This document shows positions 48,715-58,689 of a DNA stretch of 64,000 nt, piece by piece. Under the pieces are notes generated by a model. The model did no database searches. It was not told where the DNA came from and worked only from the letters and a program-made list of their open reading frames with translations. The stretch is from NCBI GenBank assembly GCA_021442155.1, contig CM038221.1:145319601-145383600 (forward strand), written 5' to 3'. A program made the position numbers and the translations under genes. The stretch's first letter is position 1. Every line of letters begins with the position of its first letter. This DNA comes from Cymbidium sinense (lineage: Eukaryota > Streptophyta > Magnoliopsida > Asparagales > Orchidaceae).

Positions 48715-50120
48715 TTATGGACTCTATCGGTGTGCGATGGACCACACTAAGAAGGAGCCATGGGGGCCTTGTCCTGTCTTAGATTTATAAGTCCAAAGGG
48801 ATAGTCTACCTGCCATAAGGTAGGACTATCCAACCTAAGGGATTTCCTTTGGGTGTGTAATGACTATGCTAAGAAGAAAGCGTAGCAAACTTCCAGAGGA
48901 GGGGAAAAATTGCTGGCGTGATCTATTGGATGAGCAACACATTGAAACCTACCTAAGGCGAGTACTGAGTGAGCGCTGCTAGGGATCTTGACTTGTCTTA
49001 GATTTACAAATCCAAAGGGGTAGTCTACCAATCACAAAGTAAAATCTAAGGGTTGCCTTTTTGAAACAATGTAGGAAAAAGCATAGCGACATCTTCCAAA
49101 GTAGAGATCAGTTAATCTGTCGATGGCACAACAAATCAATCTTGATACTCGAGTGAGCAGATCTTACCTCAACTCAAGAGTAGTCCTGATGATTAATTTG
49201 ATTTGATTTGATTTGATTTAATTTGGTGTGTTATATTATGGACCCTGTTGGCGTGCGATGGACCTACTGAGAAGGGGCTATGTTGGCCTTGACCTGTCTC
49301 AAATTTACAAATTCAAAAGGGTAATCTACCAACCACAAGGTAGGACTATCCGGCCTAAGGATTCCTTTACGGTGTGCAATGACTATACTAGGCAAAAAGC
49401 ATAGCAGACTTACATCTTCCAAACTAAGGATCAACCATTGGGGTGATCGGTTGATGGCTCAATAAATGAATCCCGACCTAAGGTGACTATTTGAGCGAAT
49501 GCCGCTGTGGACTCATATCGACTCAAGAATAGTCAGAATTAATTTAATTTTAGATGGACCTGTCGGTGTGCGATGGATCTACTAAGAAGGAGCTAATATC
49601 AACCTAGACCTATCTTAGGTTTACAAATCCAAAGGGATAGTCTACCATCCATTAAGTAGAACAAACCAACCTAAGGGGTGCCTTTTGGTTTGTAATGGTC
49701 AAGTTAGGAAGAAAGCACAGGGACTCACATCTTCCTAAATAAAGAACCACTGGGTGATCAGTCGCTTGTGTAACAAATCGAGACCTAAGGATGGCCATCG
49801 GTTTAGCGATGTCGAGCTAGAAAGAATGCATAATAGACTTATATCTTTTTAAAGCAAGGATGATCGGGGTGACTGTTGGTGGCACAACAAGTCTAACCTA
49901 AAGGTGACCTTGAGAGTGCAGGATTATCTCAACTCAAAGTAGTCAAGTAATTTCTATAGGGAGTTTTGCTGACACTGCCCTAAAGATAAGATGTCTGCTT
50001 GGGGTAAGGGACCACTAGGGGCCTGAATTCCTAATCCACACGTGAAGATATATTTTATTTATTTTATATTTGCATGGACCCTATTGGTTTGCAAGGGACC
50101 ACACTTAGAAGGAGCTCATA
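48715..50120. repeat. Large repeat units in 3' UTR (element 3)
   Basis: Unit starts near 48715, 49235, 49553 and 50074, each beginning TGGACC(C)TGTTGGTGTGCGA or a close variant, then GGACCACACTAAGAAGGAGC, 'acctgtctta', 'caaatccaaagggatag' and a GGAAGAAAGC module. Periods are about 520, 318 and 521 bp. Element 1 keeps the end of one such unit (7370-7480) and element 2 part of one or two. Confidence 0.8.
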
Positions 50121-50904
50121 TCAACCTAGTCCTATCTCATACTTACTGGACCAAGGGAGAATGTGCATCCGCTGAACAAATTCTCCAACCACAAGGGTGG
50201 TTACTTGGAAAGGGGCTACAATCCAAAATAATTGGGGTCTAAGGACTGATCAAATAAAGTGCCCATGGGGAGGTGCCTATGGGGCTTTATCCAAAACCTA
50301 TAAAACATAGGTATTGGGTGTGACTCAAGGAGAAAGCGTGGAGACTCACATCTCAGAGTGGTGTATCCACCAAGTGGGTCATCATCAGCATGGCGATAAC
50401 CAACCAACCTAAGGTGCCCGTTAGTTTATGATAATCAGTCTAGAAAGAAGGGTATACATCTCTCAAAGCGATCCGAGATAGTCTATCTTGACCGATAGGG
50501 CTATCACTAGAGGCGACTATAAAGGAGTCCTATGTAAGGATTAGACCCAAGCTTAAAGTAGTCAGGAAGAAAGGAGCCACTAGAGGACTTATCCTAAACC
50601 TCAAATTTACTTGACCTAGTTAATGCATATTGGCCCATCCAAGAAGGAAGTGTGTAGGCTTACATCCTCTTAAATAAAGTCAACATAGGGTAGCTTCTGT
50701 GAGGCCTACCAAATTGATGCACTCATTAGTTTGCAATGGTCAAGTCAAGAAGAAAGTGCGGGACTCACATCCATATACAAGTGGCCACTGGTGACACTTA
50801 GCAAGGTAAGTCACCTAGAGCAACTAATGAGTGAGTGCCACGGGGGCTTGCTCCCATATCAAAATAGCCCAAGATAAAAGATATGTATTTGTTTGTATTG
50901 TGGA

Positions 50905-51130
50905 AGGGAAAATAGGATGTCGCTTGGGTTCTCTTACACCTATCCTAAACGCATACAAAAATGGATGAAATGGCATCACAGGGGTAATTGTGACTCCACC
51001 AAGAAATGATGTCTCTTGGGTTCTCTTACAACTAACTTACTTGTACTAGTCAAAATAGATGCCTCTTGGGTTCTCTTACACCAATCTAATATGGAGGTAG
51101 TTTGTAGTTTATGTTGTGGAGGGATTCCTC
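50905..51130 (-). repeat. Tandem 3' UTR motif next to integrase (element 3)
   Basis: Four copies on the + strand near 50915, 51008, 51058 and 51122, core GATGCCTCTTGGGTTCTC plus TTACACC. Same place as in elements 1 and 2. Confidence 0.85.
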
Positions 51131-51235
51131 TTGGGTTTTATACACCCTAAACATCATGGTGGATTTGCAAGCGAAAGATGCTTCTAACACATAAAAGATA
51201 AAGTTTGATATGAAAAGAAGTTTTATTAATGGTTA

Positions 51236-52403
51236 TTTTAAAATAAGATTTATGGATAGTATTTCTTTAAGTAGAGCCCATTGATTGGAAGTATTGGGCG
51301 CTCTCCTTTATAATTTATGAGTTAATAAGTTCCTCCTTAGTAGGCCTTTTCTATGGCATAAGGACCTTCCCAAGTGGGTTCAAACTTGCCTCCCATCTTT
51401 TGTAGGGCAACTAATCGGTCTCCTTAGAACTAAAATAAGCTCTCCTACTTGAAAAGCTCTAGGATGGACCAACTTATTATGAGCTTGAATTATATTGGCT
51501 TTGTATAACTCAAGGTTCTGGCATGCCTGTAGGCGTCTCTCCTCCAAACATTCAAGCTCTTCTAATCGCAACTTGGCATTCTATTCTACCATGATCTTAT
51601 TACCCATAACTATCCTTAGTGATGGGAGTTGGACTTCTAATGGTAGAATGGCTTCAGACCCATACACTAAGGAGAAAGGGGTGGGGTTGGAGTTCTATGG
51701 TGTGATGCAGCTTCAACCAACTTCATGCCATCATCGATTGTTGTCATCTAGTGTCTTCTTCAGTATTTGAATGAGAGTTTTGTTGAAGGCTTTTGCTAAC
51801 CCATTTTCCCTTGGATAATAGTTGGTAGAGTATCTCTAATCTATGCTATGTCTTTGAACAAAGCTATTGATTTTAGTGCTCTTGAATGCAGTACCATTAT
51901 CGAATATAATTTGTTAAGGCACCCCGAACCTATATACGATATGGTTCCTAAAAAACTAGAGCACATGTTGAGTTGTAACCTCTAAGTGGGATTGCCACCC
52001 ACTTGGAAAAGTAATGTCGATGGTAGCTAGAATGAACCGATGACCTTTGGAAGAAGGAGGATCAATCACCTATGTTAGTACCCCAACACTTAAATGGCCA
52101 TGAGGCCAATGTAGGATGTAGAATGTTGGGAGGTTGATGTAGGACCACACTTGGCGACATTGGTGGCATCTCTAGATCGTCCATACGTGATCATCGAAGG
52201 CCAGTAGTATCCTAGTCTCTTAATCTTAGCTTTCATCTTTGGACCTGATTAATGTGCTTTGCATAAACCTGAGTGTACCTCAGTCACAATCCTACGGGCT
52301 TCATGTTTGTCAAGAAAATGTAACCACATATGATTGAAGGACTGTCGATACAAGGTGTCATCCACGAGAGCATAGGAAAGGGCTCTCTGGTTCACCTGGT
52401 GTG
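51236..52403 (-). pseudogene. int: Degenerate integrase (element 3)
   Basis: Reads DPPSSKGHRFILAT (near 52050), FFRNHIVYRFGVP (near 51935), FDNGTAFKSTKINSF (51870-51910), YYPRENGLAKAFNKTL (51778-51820), TPFSLVYGSEAILPLEVQLP (51630-51685) and HNKLVHPRAFQVGELILVLR (51420-51480). The third DDE residue, 35 residues after the second Asp, is Lys (AAA, 51791-51793). The zinc part is decayed (YHQCRQ near 52165). Several stops and shifts. Confidence 0.85.
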
Positions 52404-53060
52404 CTAGTGATTTCTCTTAAGTTTGCCTATATTTAAATAATCTATGAATGGTTGCCTCCAATTTGACTCCTCATCCTTTTTGGCGATGGCAACCTCCCCT
52501 TCAAGAGAGAATCTCTCGATGAGTTTAGCATCAATAAAGGATAAGACTTGTCTATTTTTGACCCTTATTGAAATGGACTCATCTTCCAGATATGCCAACT
52601 CTTTGGTAAGCTTGGCTAATGCATCTACTACTATGTTCTCTCCTCAAAGAATCTTGTAGATGGTAACATCTGGGATTTGGGCCAACAACTCCATGGTATA
52701 CTTATGGTAATGATGGAGCTTAGGCTTCAGAACCTTATAAGACCTAGCGATTTGGTTGATGACTAACTGAGAATCCCCAAAGATGTTGAAACTCTAGACG
52801 CATAGTGTAATGACTAACTCCAGACCAACAATTAGAGCCTTATATTAAGCTTCGTTGTTGGTGCATGGATTGGATAAATGATATGAGAATCTCATTACAT
52901 CACGGTCTAGAGCTAGGAGAACTATTCTTACCCCTGCCTTCCCTGGGATAGTAAATTATGGTTCTTCTCCCCTTTGAGAGGATGTTGCACCATCAAAGTA
53001 CATCTCCCTGTGGCGAGCACTAGTATCCCTTAAGTTCATGATTTGTTCATCAGGGCGATC
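52404..53060 (-). pseudogene. Degenerate second RNase H-like domain, aRH (element 3)
   Basis: From about 53040 (DTSARHREMYFDGATS) through NEAXYKALIVGLELVI (near 52830), VFGDSQLVINQIARSYKVLK (52725-52785) and HHYHKYTMELLAQIPDV (52665-52720) to LAKLTKELAYLEDESISIRV (52560-52625). The tail 52404-52598 leads to integrase. Residues match elements 1 and 2. Confidence 0.75.
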
Positions 53061-53089
53061 ATCATTAAGCGGAGAATCAGTTGAAGCGG

Positions 53090-53600
53090 GCTAAGAAATC
53101 AAGTGCTTGTCCTTTTCATGATGAGAGGGTAAAATTATGTCAAAGCGAGATAAAATCATGGACTAATGTGCCAATCCAATAAGGTCAATGAGATATTATA
53201 GATTGATTCGAGATCGATTCACCTTATGAGAAAGCATGGAGTGTTGTATATTTTGGGATGCGAAGATTAAAGCTAGGCAATATTTTTCAATAGGTGGGTA
53301 GTTCTCCTCAGTAGGGATTAGATGATGACTAAGATAATAGAGAGCATTCTCCATCCCTTTATCATTGGTTTGAGCCAACAAAGTGCCAAGGGAGTCATCT
53401 AATGCAGCAGTATATAATATGAGCTGCTTGCCCGGGATAGAGGCTACTAGAACTGGCGGCATCATCAGATATTGCTTGATGCCTTCGAAGGCATGCTGGC
53501 ACTTATCATCTCACTTGAACTTGGCATCCGTTTTAACAAGTGACAAGAATGGTTGGCATCTTCCTGGTTAGCTGGAAACAAAGGGTCTTAGATACACCAA
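53090..53600 (-). pseudogene. Degenerate RNase H, first copy (element 3)
   Basis: Open piece 53196-53465 has KQLILYTAALDDSLGTLLA, NALYYLSHHLIPTEENYPPIE and YCLALIFASQNIQHSMLSHK. Upstream is KXDAKFKXDDKCQHAFEGIK (near 53480-53540). It continues the RT frame after a shift. Confidence 0.8.
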
Positions 53601-54410
53601 TCATCCTTGAAATGACCTGAGTTGTGTTAGAGTTTTAGGGGGTTGCATTTCTAATATCACTTTATTCTTTTCTGGATCAATTTCAATTCCCCAGTGTCGG
53701 ACAATAAACCCAAGGCATTTTTCTGAAGCTACTTTGAATGCACACTTCAGAGTGTTCATTTTGATGTTGTATTATCTTAATTGTTTGAAAACTACTCTCA
53801 AGTCAAAGAGATGGTCTTCCTTTTCTTTGCTCTTGACAACGATCATCGGCGTAACTTGATGATGAATGAGTTTGTTGAAGATTGAGTCATGGGTATGTGG
53901 CAGACATTTTAATTTGAAAGGCATGACCTTCAATGTGATTATCGAGTTGGGCGGTGTTTCTTTCATCCTCAGGGGCCATCTTGATTTAGTTGTAGCTGGA
54001 TGACCCATCCATAAAGGAGAATACTGCATGAAATGATGTAATGTCCACCATTAATTCTAGTATGGGAAGTGGGAATTCATCCTTAGGACATGCCTTATTT
54101 AGATCCCTAAAATCGACATATATGCAAATTTGGCCATTCTTTTTTTTAACTAGGGTGACACTAGCCAACCATGTAGGATATTTTTCTTCCCTAATAAAAT
54201 CAACATCGATAAGTTTTTTTATTTGAAGTGACACTTGTTCAATCATGCATGCCTAGAGCCTACTTGATAAAGTTAGCATTAGATTCTATTGCTAGTTTAT
54301 GGACTGCTATGTTAGGAGATATACTGTGCTTCTCTTCATAACTCCATGCAAAACAGTCCTTAAACTCACAATAACTTCTAAATCATCAATTTTTTTTTCA
54401 TTCAAATAGA
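53601..54410 (-). pseudogene. Degenerate reverse transcriptase (element 3)
   Basis: Open piece 53986-54246: FIREEKYPTWLASVTLVKKK, NGQICIYVDFRDLNKACPKD, EFPLPILELMVDI, FSFMDGSSSYN. The N-terminal FAWSYEE block is near 54350. The active site is destroyed: HHQVTPMIVVKSKEKEDHL (53810-53870) has no D-D. The Arg-Asp-Leu block is the best preserved of the three copies. Confidence 0.9.
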
Positions 54411-55740
54411 GAAGTGTATGATGTGGATCTTCTTGATTCTAGGTTAATTTTTTTGAGCTCATCGATGGTTGATATGATCTCCTCTTCAAACTTTATGGTC
54501 CATCCTTGACTTCAAAGTCATTTGGATCACCTGAAGTTTCTAAACACACCTCCTCATATGAGTTAGCTTGATTTGAAAAGAACTTATCAAACTCCAAATG
54601 ATTGGTGATGATTAAGTTGTAATCATCATCATCAACTGGACCCACTGTACCAAATCTTAGTCTCGGTCTTGATTTTGAATGTCTACATTTGTTATCTTAA
54701 AACCTTTCAAAGTAATCCAAACTATGTTTAGACCAAGCATGTGGAATTAATCTTTTTTTACTAAATTAAGGACACAAGGCGAGTACCAATCAAAAGGTAA
54801 TTCTATTAAATCTTTGTATGAATTATTCTCAAGTTCTACATCAGCTTCTTGACTTGAGGATGATGCTCTAAGAAAGAACTTATACACCTTTACATTTATG
54901 GAAGACTTAGGGGCTTCCTTAATACCAAACCCTCAACTTTTTGTGAGGAAAGTGGGGTTAGAGCTAAAGTTTCCAAGCGATGCTTATTTCACATATAGAC
55001 TTGGTTACACTTATGCTTTGCTTAGCCGGTCTTCATCTCTACTCAACTATCACTTGCATGGGGATCTCACTGAAGTGCTAGCTAGCATACTAATCATACA
55101 TGACTCATCCTCAACTAGATTTTAAGTCTATAGATAGTAGGTGTACTCTGTAGGACATAACTCTATTGGGTGGCCAATAAGGTCTTCCATCCCTAGGCAT
55201 GTCTGATCTACCTCTTCCTCTGCCTGGTGGAGGTTGAGTCATCCTACCCATATGTTCGAATGGAATAACGAACTGTGGATGGAATTTAATGTCAGGCACT
55301 ACTTTCTCCTCCAAGTCTATTTCTTGCTCCCTTTTATTTTCTTTCTCATTTTCTTTTTTCTTTTCTTTTTCTTTTTATTTTTCTTTTTATTTTTCTTTTT
55401 CTTTTTTCTTTTTCTTTTCTTTTTCTTTTATCTTTGAACTTTTGCTAAGTTCATGAGAATAGACTTATTGATTTTGAGGAAGATAGTAGGTCGCATCTTC
55501 ATATATTCTGACTTCATGAACTATTAATAGCTTGAGATCTCTTTTGATGCAGTATTTAATCCCATCCCTCATGAACTTCATGCACTGATGTAGAGAGGAT
55601 GGAAGCATGTTCTCATATATCCACGGTCTCTTAAGAAAAGCATTGAACGATGTATCTGAGTCTATAATATGAAACTTAGCGATAGTCTTCCAATCATCTA
55701 CTTCTACTGGCAACACTATAGAGCCTAAGGCCCTCTCGCC
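54411..55740 (-). pseudogene. PR-RT linker with Lys-rich tract (element 3)
   Basis: From RT backwards: degenerate LGPVDDDDYNLIITNHLEF (54575-54640), an acidic part, GHMGRMTQPPPGRGRGRS (55215-55265), an AAG/AAA-rich purine run in sense (about 55330-55432) that would encode Lys/Glu/Arg, and the post-protease block RPWIYENMLPSSLHQCMKF (55575-55630). On the + strand the same run is a 100-bp CTTTTT-type pyrimidine tract. Confidence 0.75.
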
Positions 55741-56020
55741 TTATTCATTGAATCTTCTCAACATCATCCTCTCTTTTGAAAATTTGGAGATGTCAATCCT
55801 TAAGTAGGCGAGGGTTTTTAGACTCATAATGTTCACTGATGCACCCTCATCAACAAGAACTCTAGATATCATGTATCTTTCAATATCCACTGTAATGTAA
55901 AGAGGGCAGTTGTGCTTAGTCATTCCTAGAAGAAAGCCTTCATCATTGAATGTAACTCCTAGAGTGTCCTCTGAACTACAAGCCTCCTCCTTAGCGTCAA
56001 GGGCTAAGCATATCTCGGAT
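55741..56020 (-). pseudogene. Degenerate aspartic protease (element 3)
   Basis: MTKHNCPLYITVDIERYMIS, then VLVDEGASVNIMSLKTLAYL. The catalytic Asp is kept in V-D-E-G-A-S. A stop or shift lies upstream near 55925. This is the only one of the three proteases with both the Asp and the Gly-Ala-Ser order. Confidence 0.85.
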
Positions 56021-56580
56021 CAAGAAGAGCCTTGATTAGAGATTCCCTCATCTCTTTGAATAAGATAAGGGCATGCTTAACTTAGTCGGACAAGATTAGG
56101 ACATTGTAGTCATCCTTGGCTTGATCCTCCTTAAGCATATCTATGGGTGGAGCATCCTATGGAAGGGATATCTACTCTTTAGAACCAATGATTTGCTTAC
56201 CTTTATCCTGAGGTGCCACCCTCAGAGGTAAAACTTTGCCACTGTGAAGGTTAACTTTAGTGACCTCTTGGAATGATGAATTTGTAGGAAGTTCTACCTT
56301 CTCATCGGGTGTACCTACCACTTCTTCTATAGGATCATCAGTGGATGACTCCAAATCAATCTCAAGTGAACAGTGTGATTTAGAAATGGGAAATCTATTT
56401 CTAAATCAGAAGAGGAATGATCATAACTAGAGTTATCATTATTATTTTTATAGACTTGGAGAGTTTTTGAGAGGGATAAAATCTAGAGTATTAGAAGCAG
56501 ACAAGATGTAAGTGAAAGCTTTCTTCATTGATTTCTTCTTAGATGAAGGTACATGATAGAAATCTAATCGGATGCTATGT
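56021..56580 (-). pseudogene. gag: Gag-PR acidic linker (element 3)
   Basis: Open piece 56172-56354: ESSTDDPIEEVVGTPDEKVE, then EVTKVNLHSGKVLPLRVAPQ, equivalent to element 2 at 32745-32880. Upstream (56400-56580) it matches element 1 only to about 14030, after which the gag C-terminal and capsid sequence is missing. Confidence 0.7.
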
Positions 56581-56759
56581 AACAAACCTTCATTGCTCCC
56601 TCTGACTGAGTATGAGCCTCAAGGCTCTATCCTCTAGATCGACTTGACCTCTAAGGATAACTATCCTGGATCAAAAATGTGCGAACTCAAGCATCAGTAG
56701 GCTTGGCCAACTAGCAAGATTGTTGAGGGATAGGCTTTGCTCCAAAGTGTCTTAAAATA
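56581..56759 (-). other. Sequence at the gag deletion junction (element 3)
   Basis: No match recognised to gag of elements 1 or 2, no open frame. Somewhere in this stretch about 2.6 kb of gag, present in element 1 (about 14050-16700), is lost. Confidence 0.5.
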
Positions 56760-57356
56760 TCTTTGGTGGTGGAGGTAGTGTAGTAATCCTCTTATAGTCC
56801 ACCTCTCCATCTGAGGCTAAGAGGGGGTGGAACCTACTACCACTCAAATGTGGAGAGGTCTCATAGGGAGATCCCTCCTCAGCCATATGAGAAGCGATGT
56901 CCATCTTTCTCTCTGCTTTCTTATGATGCCGCTTGACATTGTGATTCTTATTGTAACATTGTGTTCATGTAGGTATGGAAGAGCAAGAGCTAGCACCCAC
57001 CTCAAATGTGGAGGAGATTATCTTAGAAGCCAAGACAGCCTTCCCATTTGGGGTGAGGGTAGTAAACTTGCTAGTGTTGTAAGTCATTGACACATGAATA
57101 AGCGGCATAAATTAGCGGGGTAGCGAACAACAATGGCCTTCCTCTTTAGTGGAGGCTTCGGTCAGGCATATCAAATCGGATGCGATTTGCCCACCTCCTC
57201 CTAGCTTTGGTGAGGTAGTCCTCATAAAATCCTCACCCCCTCAAAACCATGGCCAAAGTAGATGACCTCGGTGGAGCCAGTAGTAGAGAGACTAGCCTAA
57301 TCCAGGGCTAAGTTTAGACCATTGGGGATGGAAAACATGAACTTGTTTGGAGCCAT
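56760..57356 (-). pseudogene. gag: Gag N-terminal extension (element 3)
   Basis: Starts at the ATG 57354-57356: MAPNKFMFSIPNGLNLALD, then a TAG, ASLSTTGSTEVIYFGHGFEG, matching element 1 from 17305 (MVAQKYVFTFPFGMDLALD .. THLIHFG .. GFEGSRI). Further on, ISSTFEVGASS and a basic region continue to about 56760. The frame is broken by many stops. The rest of Gag is deleted. Confidence 0.65.
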
Positions 57357-57509
57357 GAATGTTTTTTTTTGGGAGCCTTGAATGGGAGCCATGAATGTTG
57401 TCTTAACAGAGGGCTAGAAGAACTAACTACACTGAAATATGCATTGTAGAAATATAGCTGAGTCAAACACTTGCTATGATATTCACCTTCAATCATTGAT
57501 CTTAAGATT
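57357..57509 (-). other. Leader just upstream of gag (element 3)
   Basis: Short stretch between the gag start and the hairpin array. The T run at 57361-57370 and a duplicated GGGAGCC..TGAATG word are the only features. No gene. Confidence 0.4.
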
Positions 57510-58660
57510 TGATTTGAAATTTAAACCCACACTGAACAATCTTAAGGATGTTAACTGGGGTTCATTGGAGAGATTTGGATATTGAGGAGAGTCTTTGCCA
57601 TTTGATTTCGATTTAGAACACATACTCAACCAATTTAGGTGGGTAGGGTGGGGTCTAAAATTTGAGGAGAGATTTTCTTAGAGATATTTGTATTTTGTGC
57701 ATCTTATTTAAAAATATTGATAGTTTGAAAGACTTTTACTTAGCAAATTTGAGTATGCTAAGAAGAGGTTATGATTGTGTATTTGAAATATTTTTACTTG
57801 TGAAATTTGACTGTCTGATATTTTAATTTGAAAATGGGTCTTCTTACTTAACAAATTTGGTATGTTAAGTAGATGCCACATGTGTTTGATTTGTGCTTGA
57901 TGATGAGACTTTCACTTAACAAATTTGGTATGTTAAGTGAAAGTCAAATGTGATTGTGAGATAAATTTGCTTTTCTTTGAAGAATGGAGTTCCACTTAAC
58001 AAGTTTGGTTATGTTGAGTGAAAGCCCCAAATGTGTTTGAGATATGTTTATTTTTTCTTCTTTGAGAATGAGACTCTCACTTAACAAATTTGGTATGTTA
58101 AATGAAAGCTCAAGTGTGTTTATGATTTTAAAAATGAAACTCTCACTTAACAAATTTGGTATGTTAAGTAAAAGGCAAATGTATTTATGATTTTGAAAAT
58201 AAAACTCTCACTTAACAAATTTGGTATGTTAAGTAAAAGTAAAATGTGTTTATGATAAAACTCTCACTTAACAAATTTGGTATGTTAGGTGAAAGTCAAA
58301 TGTATTTATGATTTTGAAAATGAAACTCTCACTTAACAAATTTGGCATGTTAAGTGAAAGTCAAATGTGTTTGTGATTTTTTGAAAGAAAAGAACTTATT
58401 TAACAAACTTAGGTATGTTAAATGGAGTCCAATCTGTCTTATGATTTTCAAAAAGGGGGTTCTCATTTGACATACTTGGACAAGTCAAATGAGATCCAAA
58501 TGAGTCTTGAAGTCCAAGACTTTGGCAAGAAGGAGTTATATCAGACAAATGCAAATGGTGTCAAATAGAATTCAATTTGCTTTACCTTCTCTGAGGGAAG
58601 GGGAACTCCCATTTGACAAATTTGGGTATGTCAAGTGTGGGGTTCAAATATATCTTAACT
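57510..58660 (-). repeat. Hairpin repeat array in the leader (element 3)
   Basis: About twelve clear units, most 60-75 bp, each with arms near CACTTAACA/TGTTAAGTG and a loop AATTTGGTA or AATTTGGGTA. Best stems: 57907-57945 (15-bp perfect, arms GACTTTCACTTAACA and its complement, 9-nt loop) and 58461-58494 (11-bp perfect, TCTCATTTGAC/GTCAAATGAGA). Units at 58075-58360 are nearly identical and probably recent duplications; the outer ones differ but keep pairing. Confidence 0.9.
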
Positions 58661-58689
58661 TCTCTTTTATGTGTGTATGATTTATTACT

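Larger units (their letters stand above)
48025..51235 (-). other. 3' UTR of element 3
   Basis: About 3.2 kb without a conserved gene, the longest of the three 3' UTRs. From the LTR side: short TCCACTGGGGA-type repeats (48200-48710), four large units (48715-50120), modules with GGACTCACATCTTCC-like cores (near 49720, 50345, 50765 and others), and the tandem motif (50905-51130). Confidence 0.7.

Noticed and set aside
57700..58450. Regular 65-bp repeats as a CRISPR-like array
   Set aside because: Plant transposon context. The repeats run into each other with no unique constant-length spacers, and the palindromic part is only one section of each degenerate unit.
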